Source: Taeniopygia guttata
Lineage: Eukaryota > Chordata > Aves > Passeriformes > Estrildidae
Direction: 5' to 3'
NCBI RefSeq assembly: GCF_048771995.1
Contig: NC_133024.1
Location: 39,238,501 to 39,302,500 of the forward strand
DNA: 64,000 nucleotides
Shown in pieces: positions 1 through 13,100 of the stretch. The notes beneath the pieces were generated by a model that did no database searches, was not told the DNA's origin, and saw only the letters and a program-made list of their open reading frames with translations. Each line of letters begins with the position of its first letter. Position 1 is the stretch's first letter. The position numbers and the translations under genes were made by a program.

Positions 1-1340
1 TACATAAAATTCCATAAAAGCACAGAAGTTGTTAGTACTCTCAGGATTTCTGGCAACAATAAGGCTTCAGAATTCTAACTGCAAGTATTCTTTTCAATTG
101 ATCTTTCACAGTAGTTTTTTTAATCTATATACCATTATTAACATTAAACCTGTGAGAAATTATGAATTACTTCCACCAAGGAATAGCTAAACTGCCCTAT
201 GCTTGGGAGCCACTAGCCCTCAATGAGGCTAAATGGAAATGGTAAACTGATGGCTTAAGAAAATAACTTTGTGCAGCCTTTTGGTTCCAAAACTGGAAGT
301 GGTGAAAGACGAAAAGATGAGAAGGGCAATGTTTGTTTTGTTACCTAAGTTGCTGGCAATTAACAGAGGTAAATGGAAACTGTTCTGACTAAAAAGACAA
401 TTTGGAGTATAAATTGACTTGTACACAAGCAGCTCCTTTGCAACGGCTGCTGAAGTTTCTTATTCACAAAGACCAGGGACTTATTCTGGTTCTCTGTAGT
501 TTCCTCCTTCTCTACACCTCTAAGATTCCTTTTGATGGAAAAAACTGCGTGTGAAAAGGCCACAAACAGTTTTCAGACACAGCAGCAAAGAAATGCTCTG
601 ATGTCCCAGCTGGCATATGTTCACATTGCTCAGAGAAACAGCCCTCTGTGGAAAGGAAAGAGGGGAATAAAGGAAAAAGGGAAAAACAAAAAGAGAAAAA
701 TGACAATAGTATACCCTTAAAGATTCTGTGGAAAAAAATTGAACAGGTGAAGGAGAAGGTCTATATGTGACAAAAACTTACTTTGTACCATAGTTCATGC
801 TTTTCCTTATTTCTTTTTAGCTAACCCTGAGGCAAACCTCAGCTAACAAAAGATAGCTACAAACTAATCTTGTCATTCACTGCACAGCTCTCTCACATTT
901 ATCAGGACAAATTTCAAGTCTAAAGACTATACTCGCTACAATAATTTGTTTTGTTTCTAGTTAATCATTGTTTAAACTATAGAATAAGATCTGCCCTGTA
1001 TGAACATGTGTTGGATGAAGTGGAAAAGCTCACAGAGTGTGAAATACAGCTAAAGTTGCAGTTTTCATCTGCAGCAGGTCTGCCCTGATATGTTCTTTAA
1101 ACTCTGAATGAATTTTGAAAAGAAAATGCACTCTGTTAGGTATCAGAAAGTTCCTTACATTTCAGCTGAATTAAACCAAAAAGGCACCCCAATATTTATC
1201 AGTTCCTAAATTTCTTTTCAATTACTGATACTTGCACTTAAAGGTGATCTTTGATCTCAGATGAACAAAGAACTTTAGAAATGCTGCAGAGTTAATCTCC
1301 AAAATACCTTTGGAAAAAAAAAAGAAAATGTATTTTGCCA
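1..1340. other. Unique AT-rich sequence, no gene seen
   Basis: This stretch holds only short open frames (at most 67 codons), biased to F, L, K and S, with no domain and no convincing splice-bounded exon. No repeat family is recognised. Confidence 0.6.
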
Positions 1341-1506
1341 CCTAAGAAAACCAAACCAACCAATCAAACCACCTTACAAAAAAAAAATTACAAAAAAACC
1401 CAACTAAATATAAACCACAAAAATAACAAACAAACAAAAAACCCAACTAATCAAAAACCCCAGCCAAAACACAAAACCCAAACAACCAAACCAAAAGAAA
1501 AAAATA
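1341..1506 (+). repeat. A/C-rich low-complexity tract
   Basis: The plus strand is almost only A and C, built from irregular AAACC, CCAAA and ACAAA words with very few G or T. No fixed period holds along the tract, so it is not a simple microsatellite. A 99-codon frame runs through it, but its product is only K, T, N, P and Q and reflects composition. At least a dozen similar tracts occur in this window on either strand. Confidence 0.8.
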
Positions 1507-2710
1507 CAATGGAAAAAGCCCCAAGCTTTTGCACAGAAGACACATACCATAGATTGGGGTCAGAACATAATGAGTGCCTTCCCTTGTTAATTGTAGGTCA
1601 AATGTGTGAACTAATTTTAAATTCTGCTCCATAAAGAACTTTCCAGTACTTCTTCAAAACTTGTCTGCCATGTGCTTTGGTCAGATGAAATACCCTCCCT
1701 GATCTCTTGACCCTCACTGTGATCATAGGCCTTTCTGTCCCTGGTTATGGCAACCATGAGATGGTGGAGTTCAGAGTCCTGAGAGGAAGGAGAAGGGCAA
1801 AAAGCAAGATCTCAGTGTTAGGTTTCAGAAGAACCAACTTTTCTCCCTTCAGAGATCTGCTTGAAAAACTTTTGTGGCATAAGGCTCTAGAGGGAAAAGG
1901 GATACAAGGAAGCTGTTTGACATTTAAGGATCACCTCTTCACAAAGACAAAAAAGTATTTTCTGGCAAAACTTAGACTAGAAGGTAGATGAAGGTAACTC
2001 GGAATATAGACACTGTCTGATAATGTAGAGACATGCTTAGGGAAGTCATAACCCACACAGAGTTGAATGTTATAGAGGATGTTCGAGGAAGAACAATACT
2101 TCTGTAATGATGTAAGTAACAAACTTACACTAGGGAAAATGTTGGTCCGCTGCTGAATGAGGCACCCAGTTTAAAATGACAAAAAATACTGAGGTGTCTT
2201 TTTCAGTTCAGTTTTGTAAGACCCACTTCCAGAATTCTGAGGACCCAGAGAGCAGGAGAAAAGCCTGGAGCATGGAAGATACACCCCTGGTGCAAAAGGA
2301 TCACTCAAGTGAACTGCACATGTATAAACCCAGAGGCCATGATGCAATGCTGTGATAAATTTTGAATAAATTACTTGCCTAGTAAATGAGCAGGAAGCAG
2401 TGATATTACCTATCCAGTCTTCAGGAAGGAAGATAGTGTCTCCTATATGAGCATCAGAAGCAAGCTTTTGGGCTGGATGAGAAGTGAATTGGAAGCTGTC
2501 TGAATGGCTGGTCCTGGAGAGTGGAGGTCAGCAGTGAAAAGTCTGGTTAGAGGTTGGTAACTGCACTTGTAACCCAGGAGCTGGTACTAGCTTCATTAAT
2601 AATTTGTATGATGGTGTGCCTTCAGGAAATTTTCAGGCTTTTATGGAATGAAGAGTTACTGATACACCAGAAAGTCATGCTATCATCCATAAAGACCTCA
2701 TCAGGACTGC
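1507..2710. other. Unique sequence, no gene seen
   Basis: There is no recognisable coding, RNA or repeat feature. The longest frame is 94 codons (1707-1991 plus) and resembles no family I know. Confidence 0.55.
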
Positions 2711-3210
2711 AGAAACACAGAATGGTTTGGGATGAATGGGACTTTTAAAGGTCATCTATTTCAACACCCTTGAAATAATGACAGGGAACCTTAACTAGAT
2801 CAACTTGCTCAAAACCCTGCCTAATCTAACTTTTCCAGGGATGGCTCATCTATGGCCTCACTGAACAACTTTTACCAGGGTTTCACCACCTTCCTTGAAC
2901 TGTTTTTTTCTTATGTCTAGTCTGAATCAACACTCTTTATCCCTTGTCCAAAGTCTTATCCCTTGTTCAATCACTACAAACCCTGTTCTGCCTTGTCCAA
3001 TCACCACAGTCTCCACCTTATTAACACCCTTTGAATATTGCAAAACCTCAATAAAAATCTTTCTGGAACCTTCTCTTCTCCAGGCAGAGTAATCCCAGCT
3101 CTGTCAGCCTTTGTTCACAGAAATTCCATTCCTCTGATCATTTTTGATGTCTCCTCTGGACCTGCTCCAAAAGGTCTGTGTCTCCCCTGTACTGGGGACT
3201 CCAGAGCTGG
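2711..3210 (-). mobile_element. CR1 LINE fragment, 5'-truncated
   Basis: On the plus strand this reads as the reverse complement of a CR1 3' end. It starts with a CACAGAATGG tail-type motif, followed by the usual block containing AAAGGTCATCTA, and then CR1 sequence toward the element's 5' side up to the CCAGAGCTGG block near 3205. The element therefore lies on the minus strand with its 3' end at left. It is an old, diverged copy with no intact reading frame. Its 5' truncation point abuts a second CR1 in the opposite orientation at about 3210. The junction is placed to within about 10 bases by eye. Confidence 0.85.
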
Positions 3211-3478
3211 AGACATCTCTCCTATGAGGAAAGAGCTAAGGGAACGGATTAAGAGAGCCTGGAGAAGAGAAGGTTCATCTTACCAACCTCTATAAATATT
3301 TTATGAGAGGGTACAAAGGAGAGGTATGGATTCTGCCCTTGGAGACCTTCAAAAGTTACCTGGACCTAGTCCTGGACCTAATCTAGGTGGTCTTGCTTGA
3401 ATATGGATGTTGAGGACAAGATGACCTCCAAAGTCCTCTTCCGACCTCAACCATTCTGTAATTCTTTGATTCTGTGAT
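3211..3478 (+). mobile_element. CR1 LINE fragment with internal deletion
   Basis: This is a plus-strand CR1. It contains the CTCCTATGAGGAAAG block, the CCTGGAGAAGAGAAGG block and the segment beginning GGAGACCTTCAAAAGTTACC. It ends in the CR1 3' tail at CCATTCTGTAATTCTTTGAT. Compared with usual CR1 copies, the middle (from about 3290 to 3330) is collapsed, implying loss of roughly 200 bp. It lies divergently against the minus-strand CR1 at left, so the two 5' ends touch. Confidence 0.85.
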
Positions 3479-6400
3479 ATGGATTAAGTGTCATGGCAGT
3501 AACACTTCTTCTACTGAACCTCTTGATAGGACAGAGCTGGAAGTCTATGATAAAGTATAGGAATCTGTGAAGAGTTTCTGGAACTTCATGATACATACTT
3601 GTCATAATTCTTCTCAATGCATTGAAATGCTCTTAGTTAAAAAAAAAAAAAAAAAAGGATCTCACAAGGCAACTATAGAAAAAAATATGTAAAAAATTCT
3701 CAAATACGTGCCCCTAACAGGGAAATTCTGCTGCTGATGCTGTAGGGACACTGAGAGCACTAACAGGACTTAATGGCCCTGGCCATTGAGTCCCTTGCTC
3801 ATGAGATCAGGGCTCCCATTTCAGTGTAGGCCTTGGAAGACCTGTCTTGAGCCATCCTCTATGGCTATCCTAGCCATGCTCTAGTCATCCTCATCTCTGG
3901 TTCTGTCTACTGGTGCACTTAGTGGGCTTCCTGGGTCCATCCTAGCTCCAATTCCCTTTGATAGATAATTACAGGACAACCAGCACACGTATTGCCACAC
4001 AAAACCTTCCTTTGCTGCTGTGCGACTGTGCCCCGTCAGTGGGGCCACTGCCCCTGCCAGGGTCACTAACAGCTCTTGGCTCTCTTTCACTCATGGGGAA
4101 GTTCTGTTTCTCTGTTCCCAGGTATCTGGAGAGCCTGTATATGACTTCTCTACTTTCCATCTTACTGCTGACACTCTCACTCTCTCAAGCCAAATTTTTT
4201 CCCTAAACCTTTCTGTATTTTTTGATTTTTAACTAGTTTCCCCTATAGGGAGTAGCCCATTTCAAAACTATTGCCATGTCTGATTGACATCCCAGCCAAG
4301 CCCTCATGAAATTTAGAGTATTATCTTGTCTTCAGAGTAAATTGTCTCTTCGGGTATACTTTTTAAAGAGCTTTTGATTTCCTTCTGCAGAGTTCTAAAA
4401 CCTTGCTGTCCACTTCTCCTTTTGCCCAGAATTAAAAATATAGCTGAAACATTTAATATTTTTTTCCATTAAAAATGAGCAGAATAATAAAAAAGATGAA
4501 GATATTAAATGCATATGACGTAAAAAAGAAACTATACATAATGCATGTGTATAACCCATGCATGTAATGACATTTTGACATTAAAAAAATCAAAGGGCAA
4601 AGCAAGTACTTGGAAGAAAACCTAGATTCTGAGTCTACAAAGAGAGAGAAGTTTGAGGCATATGAAGCTTGCCTAGCTTTTTCACATTTAGTATTCATTG
4701 AGTATTATAATAACAAAATAAGACTAAATATAGTCACTGCTATATTTTTTTCCACCATCCGTTTTTAGCTTCTTCCTCTTATATTTATTCTAACTCCAAG
4801 ACTAACCTTCATAACTAGGGAGTGTGGAACATGAAATTCTGAAAAGCCAAGATTTCAAGAAGATTTTTTTTCCCTATTTCTAGACAAAACCAATATAGTG
4901 AACTATACCTAAACTGGATATGTTTTAGAAGATAGTGGGAACATGATGCATCCATGAATCTGATCTCTTCGTGCAGAAATTGACAAATGAAGAGCCATTG
5001 TGACATAAATAATCATGGCCAGTAATACTTATTCTCCTTTCAGCAATTCATTTTCTGTTTCCCATATCAGAGCACTAATGCTATTCTATCTTAGCTTGAT
5101 GTTTTGACACATGTCATAGGACCACAAGCTTTGTAGAGACCCTTTTCTTTCTTCCTAATTTTTACCTATTTAATCTGGAATACTTCTGTTTTCATACTTA
5201 GATGAAAAGATAGTAAAAAACCCCAAGAAATTGTCAATAATAAAAGAAACACTTAAAATCAGATGATTAGAGGAGAATTAGACCATGCCAAATATATAGC
5301 AACAGGTTGTTTAATATTTCAACAGTAGAAACTGTTGGTTTGCCAGTTGTTGATGATGTTTATGCTGCTCAGAAGAGCAATTGCATTACCTTGTTCTTTA
5401 ACTGGTCAATAGGTTGCTTATAACAAAATTCTGAAATTTTTATTAACAATTTCTCATAAAGTGCTTCTGACCATAAAAGATCCTACCTATGATGGTAAGC
5501 ACGTGTTTTTCATATGTTAACAAATTATTTTATCAATGAAAAGCAGCAGTTTGGTATTACTCATGACCAGTTGCTACAGTGTTGCTTCTTTGCAACAGTT
5601 GATAGCAGAACGAGAGCACTGGAGCAGAATTCAATTCCCCAGTATCATATAGAAAAGCAACTCCTGTGCTTCTAGATTCTAATCCAATAATTACCTCTGC
5701 AAGGAACTACATCCATCAATTACATCCATTATACTGCACATGCCTTGGCAATGGTGGGGACTTATAACCACTGTAATTCACTTGCAGAACTCAGCCCCCA
5801 GTGAACTCAGACTGTGCACCCTTATATTCACCTTGGAACTATAAGGCTATCCTTGGTCATCCAATAACATCTGTGTATTACGCCTACTTTTTTACACACA
5901 TCTCAAAGAACAGGTTAAGTCTGTCCTGACAGATTGTGTGAACAAGTCTGTAGAACTGAATAATTACAAATTACCCCTTACCAGAGGCTAGAGTTGTTTT
6001 TAACTTCTTAAAAAAAACTTTACTTAAATTAAAATGTAAAAACAAAAATGGTAGGATAACAACCACAGAATTTTGAAAATCATACTCTCCATAGATATAA
6101 GTATTTTTTTTATAAACAGTGAAATTTCTTGTTATTTTCTACTTCTTTTATCTCTTGCAATACGGCAAGAAAACTTAAATGAATATAGATGTGAATAAAT
6201 AGATGATTGCAATGTGATTATGAGCTATCTTAGAGTAGGACAGTAAATGAATGGATTTAACACCTGTTAGTATGTGTTTTCATTAAGGGTCCTTGCTATC
6301 TGGGAACAGAGAAATAAGACTATTGCTATCTATAATGACTGCTATATTGAATTGATTACTAAAGTTAATGTACTGTTATTAAGGTTTTCTTAAACAACTG

Positions 6401-7354
6401 GTGAATGGTATAACATTTTTTTTTTTTCTTCATGCTGTGGAGACTAGTGAAATTAGTTTTAGGTGCTAATACAGCTGGATTACGATTATCAGGTCAATTC
6501 ACAACCCCCTAAATCAGTGTTTCAGGATTGTCATGGACAATAGGTAAATAATTTGGATAAAGAGTTTTTTCTTTATTGTTAAGATATTTAATAGCTTGAA
6601 CATCATATGACACAAGTTTTAATATTGTAGAATTATTGGTTTAATGTCTGCAACAAAACCAAATTGCTGTGCCACTTCAGTCAAAATGGCACTGAGAACC
6701 TTTCCCAGAAGCTGTGCTTTAATAGGGGTGAAGATGCATACTCTGAGGACTGCTCAGCATCTCATCAGCTCCTTTAAAATTCCAGTGTCAGAAACTCAAC
6801 AAACACAGATCAATCTAATTCTCTAGCATCAGCAGAGGATTGAACTTGCAATGTGCTTTCAATAGAATTGCACTGAGTGCATCAAAACAATTTAATGTTA
6901 TCTATCAATGAGCCTTTGTTTTCTTTGTTTGCTTGGGATATTTTTGGATGTCAGTTTGTTGAGTTTTTGCTAATTGAATTTCATTACTATGTCTTTAACA
7001 TGCACTTTTCCTAATAAGTTATTCTGTTTCCTCTGTTTGGTCTTTGCTCGATTTGTTTGCACTTTTGAGATTAAATGACACATGGTATTATGGAACACAG
7101 GTGACATAAGCATACAAAAACCCACAAATGTATAAACACGGTGAACAAAAAAAATCTTTTAACAAATGCTTTAATTTGCACCACATAAATTAGGTACAGA
7201 GATCTAAAAGTTAATTAAAAATGTTGATTGGTGAAACTAAGAGTTATAATTAAACTGTCTTTCCTGGGTGTCCTAGTTAAGAAATTTTACTGAAATATTT
7301 TCCAATACTTTTTGTATAAAGAGTTATTGTAGCATGCAAATCACTTGAAACTAA
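3479..7354. other. Unique AT-rich sequence, no gene seen
   Basis: No gene or assignable repeat is visible. It includes an 18-base A run (3639-3656) and a T run near 6415. Open frames are at most 85 codons and mutually overlapping on both strands, as expected by chance. The part near 5240-5480 is homogeneous, repeat-free and of intermediate complexity, but no function can be read from it. Confidence 0.55.
3639..3656 (+). repeat. Poly(A) run of 18
   Basis: There are eighteen uninterrupted A residues. No flanking target-site duplication was found, so a retrotransposed origin is not supported. Confidence 0.9.
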
Positions 7355-7463
7355 ATATTAGTGGATTGCAAAAATAAGGATTATGTAAGCCTAATTTTAT
7401 AACTTTAAAGTTTATAAGCACTATAGAAAAGCATGGTAGTTTATGTATGCAATCCACTAATAT
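7355..7463. repeat. Inverted repeat with 16-bp perfect arms
   Basis: Arm 1 (7355-7370, ATATTAGTGGATTGCA) is the exact reverse complement of arm 2 (7448-7463), with a 77-bp spacer. Outside the perfect core, the left flank (about 7330-7354) and the right flank (about 7464-7500) still pair partly. The spacer centre holds a near-palindrome around ATAACTTTAAAGTTTATAA. This resembles a decayed hairpin-type non-autonomous DNA transposon of perhaps 150-200 bp. I see no clear terminal target duplication, so the transposon reading is an inference. Confidence 0.55.
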
Positions 7464-9881
7464 ATAGTTCTAAGCTGTTACTGTAAAAACTGTTGCTATG
7501 GTGTTCTTAACATTTTTAGCAAAAGAATATCTATGTTCCATAGAACAAAGAGGCCAAATTCTGTAATGTCCTATATCCTATCAAATAATGATGAAATAAG
7601 CACATTAATTAATAATATGGTATCTGTATTTGAAGCCTCTATTCTGCATTGCGTAGTGCAGAGCATAAAATGCTCTACTTTATAGAAGCTGTTGCCACAA
7701 GGTAGACAAATATTTCCACTTTTTTTAATTTGGGGTCATCCTTAATGCTATATTTCTCATTCCTTCTTTTAATAGTACCTGTCAGCTTACTAACAGCTAT
7801 TATGAACAACTTGGAAAATGTGAAAAAAGCATGTGTGAAGACTGATTTTCCCAAAGATTATTTTCTTTCCCTTTTTTACTTCAATTCTTTTCAGAATGAT
7901 ATCTATTATGGTCAAATTTTTGGATCAGGTATACAAAGTGTTAAATAACCTGGGCATTAGCATGCAGCTTCTCTAAAGAAAAACATCTCTATAAAAAATT
8001 ATTAATAAAACCAATCAATAAGAACCATAGAAATCTTAAGTCAGTTGAATAATTGCACAAAGTATTAAACAGAAGTATCTTATATAAAAAGTTGTATTCT
8101 GTTTCATTGAAATGTTGGGGATTGCAAAGTTTACTATGCATCTTAATTAATGGACCTTCAACCAAACCCTGTAGCCTGGATACCTTTGGAATTTGGAAAA
8201 ATGCAGATTTCAGATTCTGGTTGGATCCTAATGCTCCAGCTGTGCAGTTTATAAATTCTGCATCATTTATCTGACCATTTTTCCTTTTAAGAATGCAAAA
8301 AGTACAAAGATATATGCTAGTTTCTGCTTTGACATAGTAAATTTTTTCAGTTTCCTTGATGGAGGCGGAGCCACCTGGATGTGTTTAGGTTATTATTCTA
8401 TACCAGGCACAATATCCCTAGGGGTATGGCTTTGGGTGGAATTATAAAGCAATGTGCAGCAGAACCATGGCTGCTTTTCCTCCTTTTTACAGCTGAGAAA
8501 GGCAGTAGGAAGCATGGTGGGGTGGGGTGGGGTGGCACGGATGGTCCAGCTTGGGAGGGTTTGTCTGTCATTGTTTTTCATTGGCTCAGGCTCAGGGAAA
8601 AAATGCCATCTGTGACAGTGCCTGCCATTTTCTCCTTTGTCTTGGGAAGCTGGGTGCTACTGGCCATGGTAACACTGGGTCAGTTGGACCTCTGTAAGCA
8701 TTTTTTTTTTTAATGCAATCACCTTCTTTCATGCACTGTCATTAGTATTGTTGCTGTTGCTGTTTGTTTTCCATATCTTATTGCTCTTTTTCTCCAGTGA
8801 ATTGTTACCTCAAGCCACAGTCTCTGCCTTTTTGTCTCTTTTTCCCTGGACAGTGAGAGAGAAAGGGAAGTGGCTGCTTGGAGTTTAATTTCCAGCTGGT
8901 GTTAAACAGCAACAGAAATTTATTCCTTTAGACACCTTTTACGGATGTGTGTGATGTTTCTCAAAAGCTTGCCTCACCATCTGCCCTGGAGTAAAGGAAA
9001 ATTATCAAATGTATTTCTTACAGCATTTACTATGATGACAAATTACCTATGACCACCCTTGTGGAAAATGTAAAGTTCCCTAAGTAAATCAGAGTTACAG
9101 AAGGTTATATGCTCAACCCTGTTAATCCTATTTTGGCCCAGCAGAATTACTTCACATAATCCACATCTGATATAATTGTGCAAGCATGAATGAAATGTAG
9201 GTTTGGAAGAGTTTGAAGAAAAATGCAGCTCTGAACTTATATATCTTTGCCTCAGAAACTGACAATGCTTTACTGTTAGGATGAGTATTATAATTTCCCT
9301 TTTCTTTACACTTTCTTTCTCCCTCAAGATCTTAACAAAATAACTCTTATATAACAATCTGCCCAAGAAGATCATTTGCTTTGGAGTAATTTATAAGAGG
9401 AGAATAACATTGATAGGTTGCTATTTCTCTATGGCGTGGGAGTTAATTTGTTATTAGTACTATGCAGTGACAGATCCTGTTTAACTGGAGTATAAATGCA
9501 GGAATTTAGAGAACTAAAGCATCACTAAGTGCCATCCTTATTCAAAGACATTAATTTGCTTGGGTAATTGTTACAGTATATAAGCAATCATTCATTGAAT
9601 GAATTGTTTTGGCCTAAGAACAGTGTGATCTACAAAAGCACTTATAATACAGTATTTAAATGGGAAAAGCCAATAGGAGGCTAATTAAATCAAATCTTTT
9701 AAGAAGAGGTTTCAAAATATGCTCACTAAGTATCTGAAAGAGAACATGAGGAGATAATATTAAAGGGTATTTTTGTCCTTGTGCACAATCATCAGGTATC
9801 AGATTGTTGACTGATAGCACAACCCAGTTGCTCTATTTTATGACTTTGTACAATACACAGATCAGTTACTTGAATTACAGA
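7464..9881. other. Unique sequence, no gene seen
   Basis: No supported gene is present. There are 110-codon frames at 8381-8713 (plus) and 9043-9375 (minus), but neither shows a domain, a signal peptide or splice logic. A short G-rich run is listed separately. The 9420-9720 segment has several homeodomain-type TAAT words and looks like ordinary complex non-coding DNA. Confidence 0.5.
8516..8535 (+). repeat. G-rich (GGGGT)n run, possible G-quadruplex
   Basis: Three GGGG blocks separated by single T residues are flanked by GG on both sides. This provides four or more short G tracts for a two-tetrad quadruplex. It is isolated in AT-rich sequence. Confidence 0.7.
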
Positions 9882-10115
9882 ATCATAAGAACATAGCATG
9901 GCTTGGCTTGGAGGAGTTCTCAAAGGTCCTCTAGGTTCCAAGCCCCCTGCCGTGGGCAGGGCCACCTTTCACTAGACCAAACTGCTCAGAGCCCCATCCA
10001 ACCTGGCCTTGAACATGCCCTGGGATTGGGTACCACAGTTTCTCTGGGCAGCCCCCGCCAGTGTCTCACCATCGTCACAGTAAAGAATTTCTCTGCTGGC
10101 CAAATCAAAGAAAAT
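9882..10115 (-). mobile_element. CR1 LINE 3' fragment
   Basis: This is the reverse complement of a CR1 3' end. A tail-like AGAATCATAAGAACATAG is followed by the AGGTCCTCTAGGTTCCAAGCCCC block, TGGGCAGGGCCACC, CACTAGACCAAACTGCTCAGAGCCCC and CCAACCTGGCCTTGAACA, ending near the AGTAAAGAATTTCTCTGC segment. It is on the minus strand with the 3' end at left and is severely 5'-truncated. An 85-codon frame overlapping it is not coding. Confidence 0.9.
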
Positions 10116-13100
10116 GTGCCAGCAGACTGTGGTCCACAAATTTTGATCAAGAACATCTGAAAGTAACACACTGCAAACAACCCAATTGTTCTCTCTTACT
10201 CTGCTGCTTAACTTTTTAATATTCACAAAGCAGCACCAAAATGGTAGTCCAAGAACCATGGAAAAGCTTTGTGAAAGTGAAAATAGAGAGTGCTAATTTG
10301 TGATTTTCTCCTACATTTTAATCTTATCTTTTTTCCTTGAAATAATTAATTAAAAAACTCTCATAGCAAAACTCATTCAGTGTTTACAAGCTTGCATAAA
10401 CAAATCAGCTGTGAGGACTGACTGTGAGTGTTCCAGATGTAGTTTCTCCCTTTGGTTTAGTCAATATTAAAAACTTTGAAGTTGTATATAAATTATAAAA
10501 GTGGCAAAGTGGATGAATGTTCTGCATTCTTTTAATGGTCAAGCACTAGACCTACCCCTTGTACAAGTGATTTTAGATGAGAACGACTGAGAATAAATAA
10601 CACAGAATCAACAACATCTTATGCAAAGAATACATAAATAAATAAAAAAGCCATCGAGTGTTCTTTACAAAATATACAAAACCGGTAAAGGGCTCAAGCA
10701 AAGGAATTTTTTCCCCATTGAAGTTCACATCTAATGTACCCACTTTTCCAAACTTATGTATGCCAACTGTATTTAACTATTTGATCTTGAAGAAAAATAT
10801 TCTATTCATCACATAGATATTAGACGTGCCGCAGAATGTTTCACTAGAATTTGCTTGGGTATTACATTGGCTGTTGTACTATACCAAGCTAAATAGACTA
10901 AATTTATTTTGATATCCATAAACTATCAACACGAGTGCTGTTTTCTCCAGACTAGTCATTGCATAGTGACTTCAATTAAAAGGTATTTATCTACAGTTAA
11001 TGCCAGTACATGGCTTTGGGACTAACTGCTTGATAGTTTTTGTTGTATACAGTGCAGTATCTTGTAGTAGATAGTTCAGAATATATGTTAAGACTTTGTG
11101 TCACAGAGCACCAGAGGCTGCAGATAACCAAGCTGCAGGCTTGGAAAAGGTAAATTATACAAGACATTGGGTCAGGCTAACTTTACTTATTTCCGTACTA
11201 ATTGACCCAGAGCTCCTGTGATCCTCTGTACATGTACAAAATACCTAGGTAAACCTAAATGTTACAGTGTATGTTGGTATTAATAATGCATTTGGAACTA
11301 TAAAGTTCATATTGCTCTGGTAGTTCATACCACAATTGTGTTAAATTTTAGCTAGTCGTGAACAACAATTTATTGTCATTTCTGAAATATTCATTTTGTT
11401 CTTTACTTGAATTAATAGTTCTGTTTTACAGATTTTGAAGCTGGTATGATATTAAAGGCTTCTCTTTTAAGGTTTGGAAGCTATAGTGAACTTTCACTTC
11501 TAGAAGATATGAATTTTCTAATCATATGTTTTTATGAGACTTCTTCTTCATGTTTATGTAAACAGGTTTTAATGTGTTTGTAACACAGGAGCACACACTG
11601 TTAAGTGAATGCCAGTGAACTTTGCCAATTGGAAAAGTGTTTTGCCAATGAGCTGAGGAAAATTCTAGGAAATAAAAGTCTGTGACAATCATATGTAACT
11701 ATATATGTAAGTATGATGGACAATTTGATTTATCTAGAATGTGTAAAATGGTCTTCGATGGAATAGTTAATAAATGATGCACTATGTAGTGGAGATCCAG
11801 CACAATCAATTTTTAATCAAAACTGTGGCCTATATGCTTGTAATCAAAACCCTATTCATTGCTGAATAATTTTAACAGAGCTAAAACAAATGTAGTCATT
11901 AGGGAACATTTCAAATTTTCTGAAAAATTACTTCACTCAGAGGTAGTTAATTGAACTAATTAATAGAGTTATTTTCAGATTTAGTCTTTACTTTTAATTG
12001 GCCACTGTGAAATTTTTGTTAGTTTTGTTTTTCTTCATGTCCGTTATCAATCCTCTCTAACAAATATAACCTTGTAATGCCTTTGAAGATGTCATTACAA
12101 TCTTCTATATCAAACCGGCTTATTTTGACTGTATAACAGTTAAATGCTATTTCTTTTTATATTAAAAATTTTGGTATTTGGTTGGTTTTGGTTTGCGTTT
12201 GGTTTTCGTGTCATTTTTTACAAAAAAGATGGAATTTTTTTTTTTGACACAGAAATTTTTTTATATGGAAAAGCATCAGATATTGCATTGGTCTCTCTGG
12301 GACAACTAGACTTGATACTCTCACCCATGAACTGCCTCAGCTAAGAGACTGAGAATTTAAATTGTGCCAAGGAAACCACACATTTCCCCAGGAAAACATA
12401 AAGCAAAAATTCAGCCATCTGGGCAGGGCTGTGTTAGGAATTGTATACTTTCAATTTTCCTTCTGCCCTTCATTGGTAAGCAAAAAAAGAAGTCTAGCCC
12501 CCAGCCAAATGACATCTTTTATATAACAAAAATATATTTTTTGTGAGTACTGATAGGTAATGTTTTAAATCCATTTGTCTAATGTAAGCAGTGATGACTT
12601 AGAAACCAGTTACTTAATTAAGAAATCAAAGGACATTAAGTGCTCAGTTTCAGTTAACAGTCGATCATAACTTATTTGTAAACACTGTAATACTAGCAGT
12701 TTTTACAGACTCCTCTTTGCTATGAAGTAGTAGCAAAATATTTTCATGTATCTATTTTATGTCTCTCATGCAATAAAGTGAAAAAATATTAATACTATGT
12801 TGACATGGGATTCATCATAAAACCTTGAAATGCAGTAACTGATTTAGTAAAAGTGAAATATGTAACTGCGTAGATGTATCTTAATAAATCATTTTATGTA
12901 TTGTATGCTGAGATGGGCTAAACGATTTCATGTTTTGTGACTTATTAAACTTTTTTTTTGTCATGATAGTGATGTTTATAGCATTTTCTTTTACAAGAAA
13001 GTGTCATCTTCAAATTTTCTTGTTCGTCTATTTTACTTTGGAGATATTTCCTCATAAAAGAATGTCAGACCCAGTCTAAAGATATTTTTTCATTTACTTT

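Noticed and set aside
2711..3478. A single CR1 with a twin-primed 5' inversion
   Set aside because: Both halves carry their own CR1 3' terminal sequence, which twin priming of one element would not produce.
8381..8713. A 110-codon plus-strand frame with a hydrophobic C-terminus
   Set aside because: It has no known domain, no supported promoter or splice context, and an antisense frame over the same stretch. It is compatible with chance.
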